Assembly: GCF_017916425.1 (NCBI RefSeq)
Contig: NZ_JAFMSX010000001.1
Span: forward strand, 1,550,001 to 1,614,000
DNA length: 64,000 bases
Direction of reading: 5' to 3'
Source of the DNA: Nocardioides sp. SYSU D00065
GTDB taxonomy: Bacteria; Actinomycetota; Actinomycetes; Propionibacteriales; Nocardioidaceae
In this document: one piece after another, positions 1 to 7,365 of the stretch
Layout of the letters: each line of letters starts with the position of its first letter
How positions within the stretch are numbered: position 1 is the first letter of the stretch
The notes under the pieces: model-generated
Seen by the model: the letters and a program-made list of their open reading frames with translations, nothing else
What the model was told of the DNA's origin: nothing
The model's database searches: none
Program-made: the position numbers and the translations under genes

Positions 1-421
1 CCTCCAGGACCGCGCGGCCGATCTCCTCCAGCACCGCGTCGAGGTCGACCGGCTCCGGCTCGCCGCCCGCGGGGTCGAACTCCTCGACGACCGTGACGCC
101 GAGGTCCCGCACCCGCACCCGGGTCACCAGAGTCAGGACGGTGCCGGGGAGGAACACGACCTCGCGCTCGTGGCGGGCGGCCGAGAACTGCTCGATGGAG
201 CGGCCGGTCCTGCTCAGCACGGCGTACACGGCGTCGGTGGAGAAGTTCTCCGTGGCGACCCGGGGGTCACGCGAGGTGGACAGCAGCGCCTGCGTGACGT
301 GAGTGCGTCCCGGCCACCGCTCGTGGCTGCGCGCCTCGCACCCGCGGAACACCACGCCCTCGTGGGGCGGGAGCTGCTCCAGGGTCGAGAGCAGCCTCTC
401 GAGGTCGGGCGTCTGCGTCAC
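1..421 (-). CDS. ADP-ribosyltransferase-fold protein, C-terminus cut off by window edge
   Basis: The visible 140 residues show the three motifs of R-S-E-class ADP-ribosyltransferases: an Arg in VVFRG (about residue 26), an STS triad in LLSTSRD (48-50), and an ExE pair in HEREVVFLPGT (E85, E87). These families transfer ADP-ribose from NAD to a protein or small molecule. There is no secretion-type N-terminus, so this is a free-standing catalytic domain. The GTG start overlaps the stop of the upstream gene (GTGA), which implies translational coupling with the candidate immunity gene and the effector before it. The acidic part after residue 110 is unassigned. It could be a second toxin module, a displaced effector tip, or a housekeeping enzyme. 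Fold assignment is by motif only. Confidence 0.7.
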   Translation of the reverse strand, partial: MTQTPDLERLLSTLEQLPPHEGVVFRGCEARSHERWPGRTHVTQALLSTSRDPRVATENFSTDAVYAVLSRTGRSIEQFSAARHEREVVFLPGTVLTLVTRVRVRDLGVTVVEEFDPAGGEPEPVDLDAVLEEIGRAVLE

Positions 422-882
422 GGCTGTCCTTCCATGTTGGTCTGCAGGGTCCACTCCTCGGCGGCCGAGGTGCCGTCGACGGGACGGTCGACGGGACGCG
501 CGACGACCGGTACCTGCAGTGTCTCGACGCGCACCCGGCCGTTGGCCTTCGGCGCCCACTCGTGCCCGTCGGCGCGGCGGCAGGCCCACTGCGCGCCGTC
601 GAGCTCGACCAGCAGCTCGTCGGCGCCCCGAGCCGGACGGACACCGCCCAGCGTGCCCTCCACCTGGGCGCCGTCACCCCTGTCGACCAGGACCCGGCGC
701 CCCGGCGAGGTGTGGAACTCGTAGGCGACGACCTCCCAGTGGGGGTGGTCGTCGCGCTTGACCCGGCTGATCTCGGGCAGCGGCTTGTCGGCGTTGGCCG
801 CGCGGGACTCCGCCCACTTGCGCTCGGCCCACTCGCGGATCTGCTCCGGACTCATCGCGTCCAGGTCGTCGGCGCTGCTCAT
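418..882 (-). CDS. Hypothetical protein, candidate immunity protein to the ART effector
   Basis: A 154-residue protein with no family I recognise. It has a charged helical N-terminus (SPEQIREWAERKWAESRA) followed by a beta-rich middle and an acidic, polar C-terminus. It lacks a signal peptide and membrane segments, so it should be cytosolic. Its ATG overlaps the effector stop codon (ATGA) and its stop overlaps the next GTG. Position directly behind a polymorphic-toxin gene is the usual place for an immunity gene, and that is the only basis for the role given here. It could equally be an accessory protein or chaperone. Confidence 0.6.
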   Translation of the reverse strand: MSSADDLDAMSPEQIREWAERKWAESRAANADKPLPEISRVKRDDHPHWEVVAYEFHTSPGRRVLVDRGDGAQVEGTLGGVRPARGADELLVELDGAQWACRRADGHEWAPKANGRVRVETLQVPVVARPVDRPVDGTSAAEEWTLQTNMEGQP

Positions 883-2483
883 CTGACCTCCCTGACCACC
901 AGCTGGCGGACGCCGTCAGGCCCCGGCGTGTTGCTGAGCACCTCGAACTCGGTGCCGCCACGGAACAGGATCTCAGCCTCCGACCTCGCCGCGGAGAACG
1001 GGCCGACGTTGCTGCCCGAGTGACCCTCGATGGTGATCCGCGTCGGGTTGTCCTTGCCGAGGTTGATGAACCCCTCGGCGACGTTGGCGTTGGTCGAGCT
1101 GCTGGTGAAGGCGCCGTCGGTGAGGGTGCCGCCGTTGTTGATGCGCTCCACGACCGAGTCGGGCAGGTTGGTGCCGCGATAGGTCGTGCCCTCGTAGTTG
1201 GGCAGCTGGTCGAGGCCGCGGTTGGTGGCGTCGATCCGGTCCTGGACGGCCGGGTCGATGGGCCCGTCGCCGCGCATCGCGCTGTTCATGGTGTCGTAGC
1301 CGTCGTCGGTCGTGTAGTCCCAGATGCCGCGGATGCCCTCGCGGTCCAGCTCCGGGTGGGCCCGGCTGACCTCGTCGAGCCACGGCTCCAGAGCCGGGTC
1401 GTCGAGGTGGCGCCACGTCCCCTGCGGCCCCTCGGGCGCGTTGTCGTACCTGTTGAGGTCACCGATGTCGTCCAGGCGGTTGAGGTCCGAGAGGTTGTCC
1501 AGCCTGTTGAGGTCGGACAGGTTGTCGAGCCGGGACAGGTCCGCGAGCCCGTCGAGGATGTCGGCCGTGCCCTTGACGCCCCTCGTGGCGAGCGCGCCGG
1601 TGCCGGCGGTGGCGGCCGCCGCGATCGCGTCGGGCACGAGGTGGCCGATGGCCCGGGCCGGGTCGTCGGCCCACGTGTCCCAGTCGAGGAGGCTCTTGCC
1701 GAGGTTCTTGCCGAACCCGACCGGGTCGGTCGTGAGGCCGGTGTAGATGCCCTGCGCCATCTCTACGGCGTTCTCCGCCGAGAGCTCGTACTTCTCCATC
1801 AGCTCCTCCGGCGTGAGGTCGCCGGTGGCCAGCTTGTAGGCGTCGATGACGAGGTTCACCGGGCTGAACGGCACCATCGTCAGCAGGTCCCAGACGGCCT
1901 CGCCGGCTCCCTCCAGGATGCCGCCGACGAACTTGAGGCCCGACTCGAGCCAGTTGGGCTCCTCCGGGGCGTCCGCGCAGCCGGCGCGCACCTCACCGGC
2001 GCACACCTGGGCGGCGCTGTCGAGGTCAGCCCGCGCCGAGGCCAGAGCCTTCAGCGCCTCCTGCTGGATCGGGTCGCCCCAGTCGTGGAACGGCTCGGCC
2101 TGCTCGGTGCCGCCGCTGCTCCAGTAGGAGCGCATCCGGTCCATGTAGGAGCTGTACTGGCTGCGGGCGTTCTCCGACTCGCGCTGGCCGCGCTCGTACT
2201 CCGCCTTCGCCTCGGCGGCGCGGCGCTGCACGTCCTCCAGCACCCCGGCGTACGTCGTCAGCCCGGCGGCCGCCTTCTTGAAGCCGTTGCCGGCCTTGTA
2301 CCAGCGCTCGGGCTCGAGGTCGTGGGCCTCGCGGAACTCGTCGGCGGCCCGGCCGGTCCAGCCGGAGACGTCGATCTTGGACAGCGCCTCGCCGGTGTCG
2401 TAGAAGAGCTGGCCCTTCTGCTCCATGGTGAGCGCCTTGGCGCGGATGTTGCCGGGATTGCCCTCGACCTCGAAGTCCGGCAT
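879..2483 (-). CDS. T7SS-type polymorphic toxin with C-terminal ADP-ribosyltransferase domain
   Basis: 534 residues. Residues about 1-150 form a helical WXG100/T7SS-signal-like region with GWTGRAADEF near residue 41 and a long heptad-like helix. A hydrophobic, Ala/Gly-rich middle follows (about 180-305). Then come four copies of a nine-residue repeat of the type DLNRLDNLS (315-350). The C-terminal 180 residues carry an R-S-E ADP-ribosyltransferase signature: TYRGT (R436), FTSSST (459-464) and SEAEILF (E502, E504). Modular toxins of this layout are delivered by type VII secretion and modify a target with ADP-ribose from NAD. It begins 1 nt after a WXG100-like gene, which fits a secretion partner. 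No ESX core gene lies in the window. The target is unknown. Confidence 0.85.
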   Translation of the reverse strand: MPDFEVEGNPGNIRAKALTMEQKGQLFYDTGEALSKIDVSGWTGRAADEFREAHDLEPERWYKAGNGFKKAAAGLTTYAGVLEDVQRRAAEAKAEYERGQRESENARSQYSSYMDRMRSYWSSGGTEQAEPFHDWGDPIQQEALKALASARADLDSAAQVCAGEVRAGCADAPEEPNWLESGLKFVGGILEGAGEAVWDLLTMVPFSPVNLVIDAYKLATGDLTPEELMEKYELSAENAVEMAQGIYTGLTTDPVGFGKNLGKSLLDWDTWADDPARAIGHLVPDAIAAAATAGTGALATRGVKGTADILDGLADLSRLDNLSDLNRLDNLSDLNRLDDIGDLNRYDNAPEGPQGTWRHLDDPALEPWLDEVSRAHPELDREGIRGIWDYTTDDGYDTMNSAMRGDGPIDPAVQDRIDATNRGLDQLPNYEGTTYRGTNLPDSVVERINNGGTLTDGAFTSSSTNANVAEGFINLGKDNPTRITIEGHSGSNVGPFSAARSEAEILFRGGTEFEVLSNTPGPDGVRQLVVREVR

Positions 2484-2484
2484 C

Positions 2485-2808
2485 TCAGAGCACCTTCACC
2501 GCGGCGATCGTGCCCTTGAGGGCGGACAGGGCGTCGTAGCCGGCCTTGTCGGTCTCGAAGTAGTTCATCGCGATCTTGCCGAGCCGCCCGGCCATCTCCT
2601 CGACGTCCTGGCAGAGGTTGTTGACGCCCTCCTCCCAGCGGTTCTTGAACTCGTCGAGGGCGTCCCAGACGACGTCGCTGCCGACGTCGCCCTTGCCGGG
2701 GACGAGGTCCTCGACGTCCTTGTCCTTGAACAGCTGGAGCGTGTCGTTGAGGCCCTGGGCGGCCTTGCCCATGCTCTCGAGGTCGACTTCGTAGTCGTAG
2801 GACGGCAT
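2485..2808 (-). CDS. WXG100-like small helical protein, putative effector partner
   Basis: 107 residues, predicted helix-turn-helix hairpin without a signal peptide. The centre contains VVWDALDEFKNRWEEGVNNL, which resembles the Trp-bearing helix of WXG100/ESAT-6-type proteins, although a strict W-x-G is absent. Proteins of this size next to LXG/WXG effectors serve as co-secreted partners or chaperones. It is first in a tight minus-strand operon (1 nt gap to the toxin gene). The start follows a spaced purine-rich stretch, and no alternative ATG gives a better fit. Confidence 0.7.
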   Translation of the reverse strand: MPSYDYEVDLESMGKAAQGLNDTLQLFKDKDVEDLVPGKGDVGSDVVWDALDEFKNRWEEGVNNLCQDVEEMAGRLGKIAMNYFETDKAGYDALSALKGTIAAVKVL

Positions 2809-2962
2809 GGCTCACCGATTCCCCGGGACCCCGCGACCCAAACCCGGGGCGCGGCCACCCGAGGTCCGGTCGGCGTCCGTGCCAGGTCCGGGTCGGATGA
2901 CGGATTAGGCCCGTGGACACGCGGGTAGGAAGGGGGCATCAACTCACGGAAGGAGGCGGCCC

Positions 2963-3283
2963 GTGGCCGTCGGACTTGTGTACGCCGAGATGCAGGCCGC
3001 CGCGCAGGCCGCGGCCGACGCGGTGGAGCCGCTGCAGGAGACGCTGCGCGCGCTGGGCGCCACCATCGAGACCGAGGCGGGCTCGGGCTTCAAGGGCCAG
3101 GCCGCGGCGGGGTTCGGCGAGGCGATCAACGCGTGGTTCGACGTCGCGGTGACCCTCGGACCGATCCTCGAGGGCTACTCCCAGAGCCTGATGTACGTCG
3201 CGCAGGAGCACGCCACCAACGACGTCGCGCAGGCCGAGCGAGCCGGCCAGCTCTCCGACCGCCTCGGGGGTGGTCCCCGATGA
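2963..3283 (+). CDS. WXG100-family-like protein
   Basis: 106 residues starting at GTG, with a strong AGGAGG site at 2951-2956. It is an Ala-rich four-helix pattern with SGFKGQAAAGFGEAINAWFD in the middle, resembling the G-x-A-A-x-x-F...W core of WXG100-type proteins. No signal peptide or membrane segment is present. It is divergent from the effector operon and overlaps the next gene by 4 nt (ATGA). A role as a structural or secreted partner of a type VII system is inferred from size, motif and neighbourhood. The secretion ATPase is not in this window. Confidence 0.7.
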   Translation: MAVGLVYAEMQAAAQAAADAVEPLQETLRALGATIETEAGSGFKGQAAAGFGEAINAWFDVAVTLGPILEGYSQSLMYVAQEHATNDVAQAERAGQLSDRLGGGPR

Positions 3284-3579
3284 GCGAGCGCGGCCTCGTC
3301 GTCCACCAGGGCTCGCTGTCGGCCATCGAGACCGCGCTGGCCGACGCCACCACGGCGATCAAGAAGCAGATCGACGACCTGCTCGAGGAGGTGAAGCGGC
3401 TGACGCCGGGCTGGGACGAGACGAGCGAGTCGCACATCGCGCACCTCGAGCACCAGCAGAAGCTGCGCGACGGCGTGGAGAAGCTCACCGAGGCCCTGGA
3501 CCAGGTGAGGTCGAAGGTCGCGACGTACCGCGAGGACGCCCGCGAGATCGAGCTGGAGAACGTCGCCATCGTCAACTGA
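3280..3579 (+). CDS. WXG100-like protein, second of a pair
   Basis: 99 residues, all helical, with TPGWDETSESH at about residue 44 in the position of the WXG turn. A long charged C-terminal helix follows. The ATG overlaps the stop of the preceding WXG100-like gene, giving the bicistronic pair typical of ESX-type heterodimers. An upstream in-frame extension is open but lacks a good ribosome site, so the overlapping ATG is preferred. Function beyond a WXG-type partner cannot be read from the sequence. Confidence 0.7.
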   Translation: MSERGLVVHQGSLSAIETALADATTAIKKQIDDLLEEVKRLTPGWDETSESHIAHLEHQQKLRDGVEKLTEALDQVRSKVATYREDAREIELENVAIVN

Positions 3580-3603
3580 GGGCACCGTCGCTCCCGGTTG
3601 AAG

Positions 3604-3620
3604 TTACCTGCGGGTAGGAT
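3604..3620 (+). promoter_or_regulatory. Candidate TetR-type operator and -10 box upstream of fadF-like gene
   Basis: TTACCTGCGGGTAG (3604-3617) is an imperfect dyad (TACC-TGCG-GGTA) overlapping a good -10 hexamer, TAGGAT (3615-3620). The same motif with 11 of 14 identical bases lies upstream of fadE5 at 21831-21844. Its place across the -10 suggests repression. Assignment to a TetR-family fatty-acid regulator is inference. Confidence 0.5.
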
Positions 3621-3707
3621 TCTTCTCACCCGTACGTGCCCTGCCGTCGCCCCGACAGGCGGCCCTATGCTCCGGCTCTGTACGCCCCGACCGAGGAGCC
3701 GTCCCCC

Positions 3708-6700
3708 ATGCAGATCTTCGCGATCGTCCTCTCGTTCGCACTGACCCTCGCAGCGCTGGCCGTGCTGGTCCCGGCCGTCCGTCGGATGCTGGGCGTGATC
3801 CGCGCGGGACAGCCGGCTCCGGGGCGCAGCGACAACCCGGTCGGGCGTACCGCGACGATGCTCAAGGAGACCTTCCTCCACACCCGCATGCTGCAGCGGC
3901 CGTGGATCGGCGTGATGCACTGGTTCGTCTACGCGGCGTTCCTGTTCCTCAGCACGGCCGTGCTGGCGGCGTACTTCCAGCTGTTCGAGCCGTCCTTCGC
4001 GTGGCCGCTGATCGGCCACTGGTACCCGTACGAGTGGTTCAGCGAGGCCATCGGGCTGCTCAGCACCGTCGGCATCGTGTTCTTGATCCTCGTCCGCCAG
4101 CGCCACCACCCCCGCACCGAGGGCCGCGGGAGCCGCTTCTTCGGCTCGACCTTCTGGCAGGCCTACTTCGTGGAGGCGCTGGCGCTGCTCGAGGGTGCGG
4201 CGATCCTGTTCGTGCGCGCCGCCGAGTGGAAGCTCGACGAGGACGCCGGCCGCAGCCACTACCCGATCGCGTCGTGGATCGGCGACGCGTTCTACCCCAA
4301 CTCCCCGCAGGCGCTCGAGAACACCATCTACGCCATCGCCGCGTTCAAGATCGCGCTGGCGATGGTCTGGCTGATGGTGATCGCCCGCAACCTCACCATG
4401 GGCATCGCGTGGCACCGCTTCACCACCTGGTTCAACATCTGGTTCAAGCGCGAGGCCGACGGCAGCACGGCGCTCGGCGCGATGAAGCCGCTCACGTCCC
4501 GCGGCAAGGCCATCACCCTCGACGACCTCGACGACCTCGACGAGGACGCCACGCTGGGCGCGGGCACGGTCGAGGACTTCTCCTGGAAGGGCATCCTCGA
4601 CTTCACCACCTGCACCGAGTGCGGTCGCTGCCAGTCGCAGTGCCCGGCCTGGAACACCGAGAAGCCCCTGTCCCCCAAGCTGGTCATCACCAGCCTGCGC
4701 GACCACGCCTACGCCAAGGCCGACGGCGTGGAGGCCCACACCGAGCGGCAGCTGGTCGGGGTCGGCTCCAAGGGCGAGACCGCTGGCGCGGGCGCCGACG
4801 TGCTCGACTACTTCTACAACCCCGCCGACGGCGACTTCGTCATCGACGAGGACGTGCTGTGGAGCTGCACGTCGTGCGGCGCCTGCGTGCAGCAATGCCC
4901 TGTCGACATCGAGCACGTCGACCACATCATGGACATGCGGCGCTACCAGCTGCTCGTGGAGTCGAACTTCCCCGCCGAGCTCAACCAGCTGTTCAAGGGC
5001 CTGGAGAACAAGGGCAACCCCTGGAACATGTCCGCCACGGCGCGGATGGACTGGGCCAAGGGCCTCGACTTCGACGTCCCGGTCGTCGGTGAGGACCTGG
5101 AGTCCCTGGAGTCCGTGGACTGGCTGTTCTGGGTGGGCTGCGCCGGGGCGTACGAGGACCGCGCGAAGAAGACGACCCGCGCGGTCGCCGAGCTGCTCGA
5201 CATGGCCGGCGTCTCGTTCGGCGTGCTCGGCAACGGCGAGACCTGCTCCGGTGACCCGGCGCGCCGCGCGGGCAACGAGTTCGTCTTCCAAGGCCTGGCG
5301 CAGCAGAACGTCGAGACCTTCAAGGAGTACAAGGTCAAGAAGGTCGTCTCGACCTGCGCCCACTGCTTCAACACGCTGAAGAACGAGTACAAGGACTTCG
5401 GCATCGAGCTCGAGGTCGTGCACCACACGCAGCTGCTCAACCGCCTGGTGCGCGAGGGCCGGCTGACCCCGGTCAAGGACGGCGCCGGCGCCGCGAAGCG
5501 CTCGATCACCTACCACGACCCGTGCTTCCTCGGCCGCCACAACCAGGTCTACTCGCCGCCGCGCGAGCTGCTGCAGGTGCTGCCCGGCGCCGAGTACGTC
5601 GAGATGGAGCGCAGCGCCGAGCGCTCGTTCTGCTGCGGCGCCGGCGGTGCGCGCATGTGGATGGAGGAGAACCTCGGCGAGCGCATCAACGTCAACCGCA
5701 CCAAGGAGGCCGTCGGCACCGGTGCGGACCAGATCGCGGTCGGCTGCCCCTTCTGCCGGGTGATGCTCTCCGACGGGCTCACCCTGCAGCAGAGCAACGG
5801 CGAGGCCCGCGAGGAGGTCGAGGTCCTCGACGTCGCGCAGATGCTGCTGGCCTCGGTCAAGGGCGAGCAGGCGACCAAGGCCGCCCCCGGGGTGGCCGCC
5901 GCAGCGTCCACGTCCGCCGTCGCATCTGCGTCGGCCACCGACGTGGCGACCAAGGACGAGCCTGAGGCCGGTGACGTCACCGTCACCGACAACACCGTGA
6001 CCGAGACTGCCGACGCGGGCCCGCTCGCCAAGGCGTCCGGCGGTACGTCGCTGTTCGACACGCCCGCTCAGGACGCGCCCTCCTCCGGTGGCTCGCTGTT
6101 CGACACGCCTGCCCAGGACGCGCCCTCCTCCGGCGGCTCGCTGTTCGACACGCCTGCCCAGGACCCGCCCTCCTCCGGCGGCTCGCTCTTCGACACGCCT
6201 GCCCAGGACCCGCCCTCCTCCGGCGGCTCGCTCTTCGACATCCCCGCCGACGGGACCGCCTCGGACGAGGAGCCGGCCGAGCCGCGCGACGCCGAGCCGG
6301 CCGAGCCGCGCGACGCCGAGCCGGCCGAAGAGCCGACCGCCTCCGCGTTGACCGACCTGGGCGCGGGCGGCTCCCTGTTCGACATCGGTACGCCGAGCGA
6401 GCCGGAGGTGGCCGCCGCCGAGCCCGCCAAGACTGCCGAGCCGGAGCCGACACCAGCCCCGACCACGGGGTTCGGTGGAAGCGGTTCGCTTTTCGACATC
6501 GCCGCTCCGGAGCCAGCTGCGGCGCAGCCCGTTGCACCCGACGTCGCAGGGGCCGGCTCGCCCGAGCCGACGCAGGCGTCGGGGTCGGCGTCGGCCGAGC
6601 CGACCCAGGCCGAGGCCACCGCCCAGCCCGGGGCAGTCAGTACTTCCTCGGCACCCACCACGGACGCCGACCTGTCGAGCCTGGGGTCCCTGTTCGACCT

Positions 6701-7205
6701 CGAGGCTCCGGCGGCCGAACCGGCCCCTGCCCCCGCCACCGAACCCGAGGCCGCGGCCGAGGCCGAGGCCGAGGCAGCCGAGTCCGAGCCGGAGGGCGCG
6801 CCAGCGGCCGCCCCGGACGCGGCTGCGGCGACACCCACGCCGAGCACCGACGTCGACCTGAGCAATCTCGGCTCGCTGTTCGACCTCGAGGCCCCGGCCA
6901 GCGCGCCGGCACCGGAGGCACCCGAGGCACTCGCGTCCGATCCCGGGCCCGCCGAGCCGGCGACCCAGCCGGCGGCCGAGGCCGAGGCCGCTGCGCCGGA
7001 GTCCGAGCCGGACCCGGATCCCCAGCCCGCGCCTGAGGCCGAGGCCGCATCGCCGGATTCCGAGCCGGAGCCGGAGCCCGACGCCGGCTCCGAGGAGTCG
7101 CCCGCGGAGACGAAGAACGAGCCGGCACCGCGCTCCGATGCGCCCGGGCACACTCCGCGTACGGACGTCGACATCAGCGGTTCGGGATCCCTCTTCGACC
7201 TCTGA
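3708..7205 (+). CDS. FadF-like membrane (Fe-S)-binding oxidoreductase with long SLFD-repeat tail
   Basis: 1165 residues. Residues 1-260 hold about six membrane helices of the NarI/heterodisulfide-reductase E type. Two [4Fe-4S] motifs follow, CTECGRCQSQC (about 302) and CTSCGACVQQC (about 387), then two CCG cysteine-rich domains including CAHCF and CCGAGGARMW (about 640). Such proteins pass electrons from electron-transfer flavoprotein or acyl-CoA dehydrogenases to the quinone pool. The last 390 residues are unlike the family: a disordered Ala/Pro/Glu tail with ten copies of SLFD, the last ending the protein. ATG 3708 is chosen because GAGGAGC precedes it and the TM helix begins at once. Upstream lies a dyad shared with fadE5, supporting a role in beta-oxidation. 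Confidence 0.88.
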   Translation: MQIFAIVLSFALTLAALAVLVPAVRRMLGVIRAGQPAPGRSDNPVGRTATMLKETFLHTRMLQRPWIGVMHWFVYAAFLFLSTAVLAAYFQLFEPSFAWPLIGHWYPYEWFSEAIGLLSTVGIVFLILVRQRHHPRTEGRGSRFFGSTFWQAYFVEALALLEGAAILFVRAAEWKLDEDAGRSHYPIASWIGDAFYPNSPQALENTIYAIAAFKIALAMVWLMVIARNLTMGIAWHRFTTWFNIWFKREADGSTALGAMKPLTSRGKAITLDDLDDLDEDATLGAGTVEDFSWKGILDFTTCTECGRCQSQCPAWNTEKPLSPKLVITSLRDHAYAKADGVEAHTERQLVGVGSKGETAGAGADVLDYFYNPADGDFVIDEDVLWSCTSCGACVQQCPVDIEHVDHIMDMRRYQLLVESNFPAELNQLFKGLENKGNPWNMSATARMDWAKGLDFDVPVVGEDLESLESVDWLFWVGCAGAYEDRAKKTTRAVAELLDMAGVSFGVLGNGETCSGDPARRAGNEFVFQGLAQQNVETFKEYKVKKVVSTCAHCFNTLKNEYKDFGIELEVVHHTQLLNRLVREGRLTPVKDGAGAAKRSITYHDPCFLGRHNQVYSPPRELLQVLPGAEYVEMERSAERSFCCGAGGARMWMEENLGERINVNRTKEAVGTGADQIAVGCPFCRVMLSDGLTLQQSNGEAREEVEVLDVAQMLLASVKGEQATKAAPGVAAAASTSAVASASATDVATKDEPEAGDVTVTDNTVTETADAGPLAKASGGTSLFDTPAQDAPSSGGSLFDTPAQDAPSSGGSLFDTPAQDPPSSGGSLFDTPAQDPPSSGGSLFDIPADGTASDEEPAEPRDAEPAEPRDAEPAEEPTASALTDLGAGGSLFDIGTPSEPEVAAAEPAKTAEPEPTPAPTTGFGGSGSLFDIAAPEPAAAQPVAPDVAGAGSPEPTQASGSASAEPTQAEATAQPGAVSTSSAPTTDADLSSLGSLFDLEAPAAEPAPAPATEPEAAAEAEAEAAESEPEGAPAAAPDAAAATPTPSTDVDLSNLGSLFDLEAPASAPAPEAPEALASDPGPAEPATQPAAEAEAAAPESEPDPDPQPAPEAEAASPDSEPEPEPDAGSEESPAETKNEPAPRSDAPGHTPRTDVDISGSGSLFDL
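6048..6272 (+). repeat. In-frame 45-nt tandem repeats encoding SLFDTPAQD(A/P)PSSGG
   Basis: Units begin at 6048, 6093, 6138 and 6183, with a diverging fifth from 6228. Each encodes 15 residues. Near-identity at the nucleotide level indicates recent expansion. More divergent SLFD units continue to the end of the gene at 7205. Confidence 0.9.
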
Positions 7206-7257
7206 TCTGGGCCCGCCCGCCTCCGGCGGCCGCCCCGCGCCAGACCGCCCGCGCGGC

Positions 7258-7329
7258 TGTAACGCCGTGTTACTGCTTGTACCCACCCCCTTCCACGGGG
7301 GTGACTAGGTGGCGTAACGCGGCGTTACA
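7258..7329. promoter_or_regulatory. Nested palindromic element downstream of fadF-like gene
   Basis: TGTAACGCCGTGTTAC (7258-7273) is repeated as an inverted copy at 7314-7329 with one mismatch. The second copy contains a perfect 15-bp palindrome GTAACGCGGCGTTAC. Between them sits a hairpin, CACCCCC-6 nt-GGGGGTG (7284-7303). The inner hairpin could end transcription of the fadF-like gene. The GTAAC dyads look like protein-binding sites of the TetR/MarR kind. No gene starts within 600 bp downstream, so a terminator or small mobile element is also possible. Confidence 0.55.
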
Positions 7330-7365
7330 TGGGCCGTCGACGACGTGGGCCCGGTCGCTCCCCCA

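Noticed and set aside
3126-7286. 1386-codon antisense open frame over the fadF-like gene
   Set aside because: Composition is Arg/Gly/Leu typical of antisense GC-rich DNA; the sense strand carries clear Fe-S and membrane motifs.
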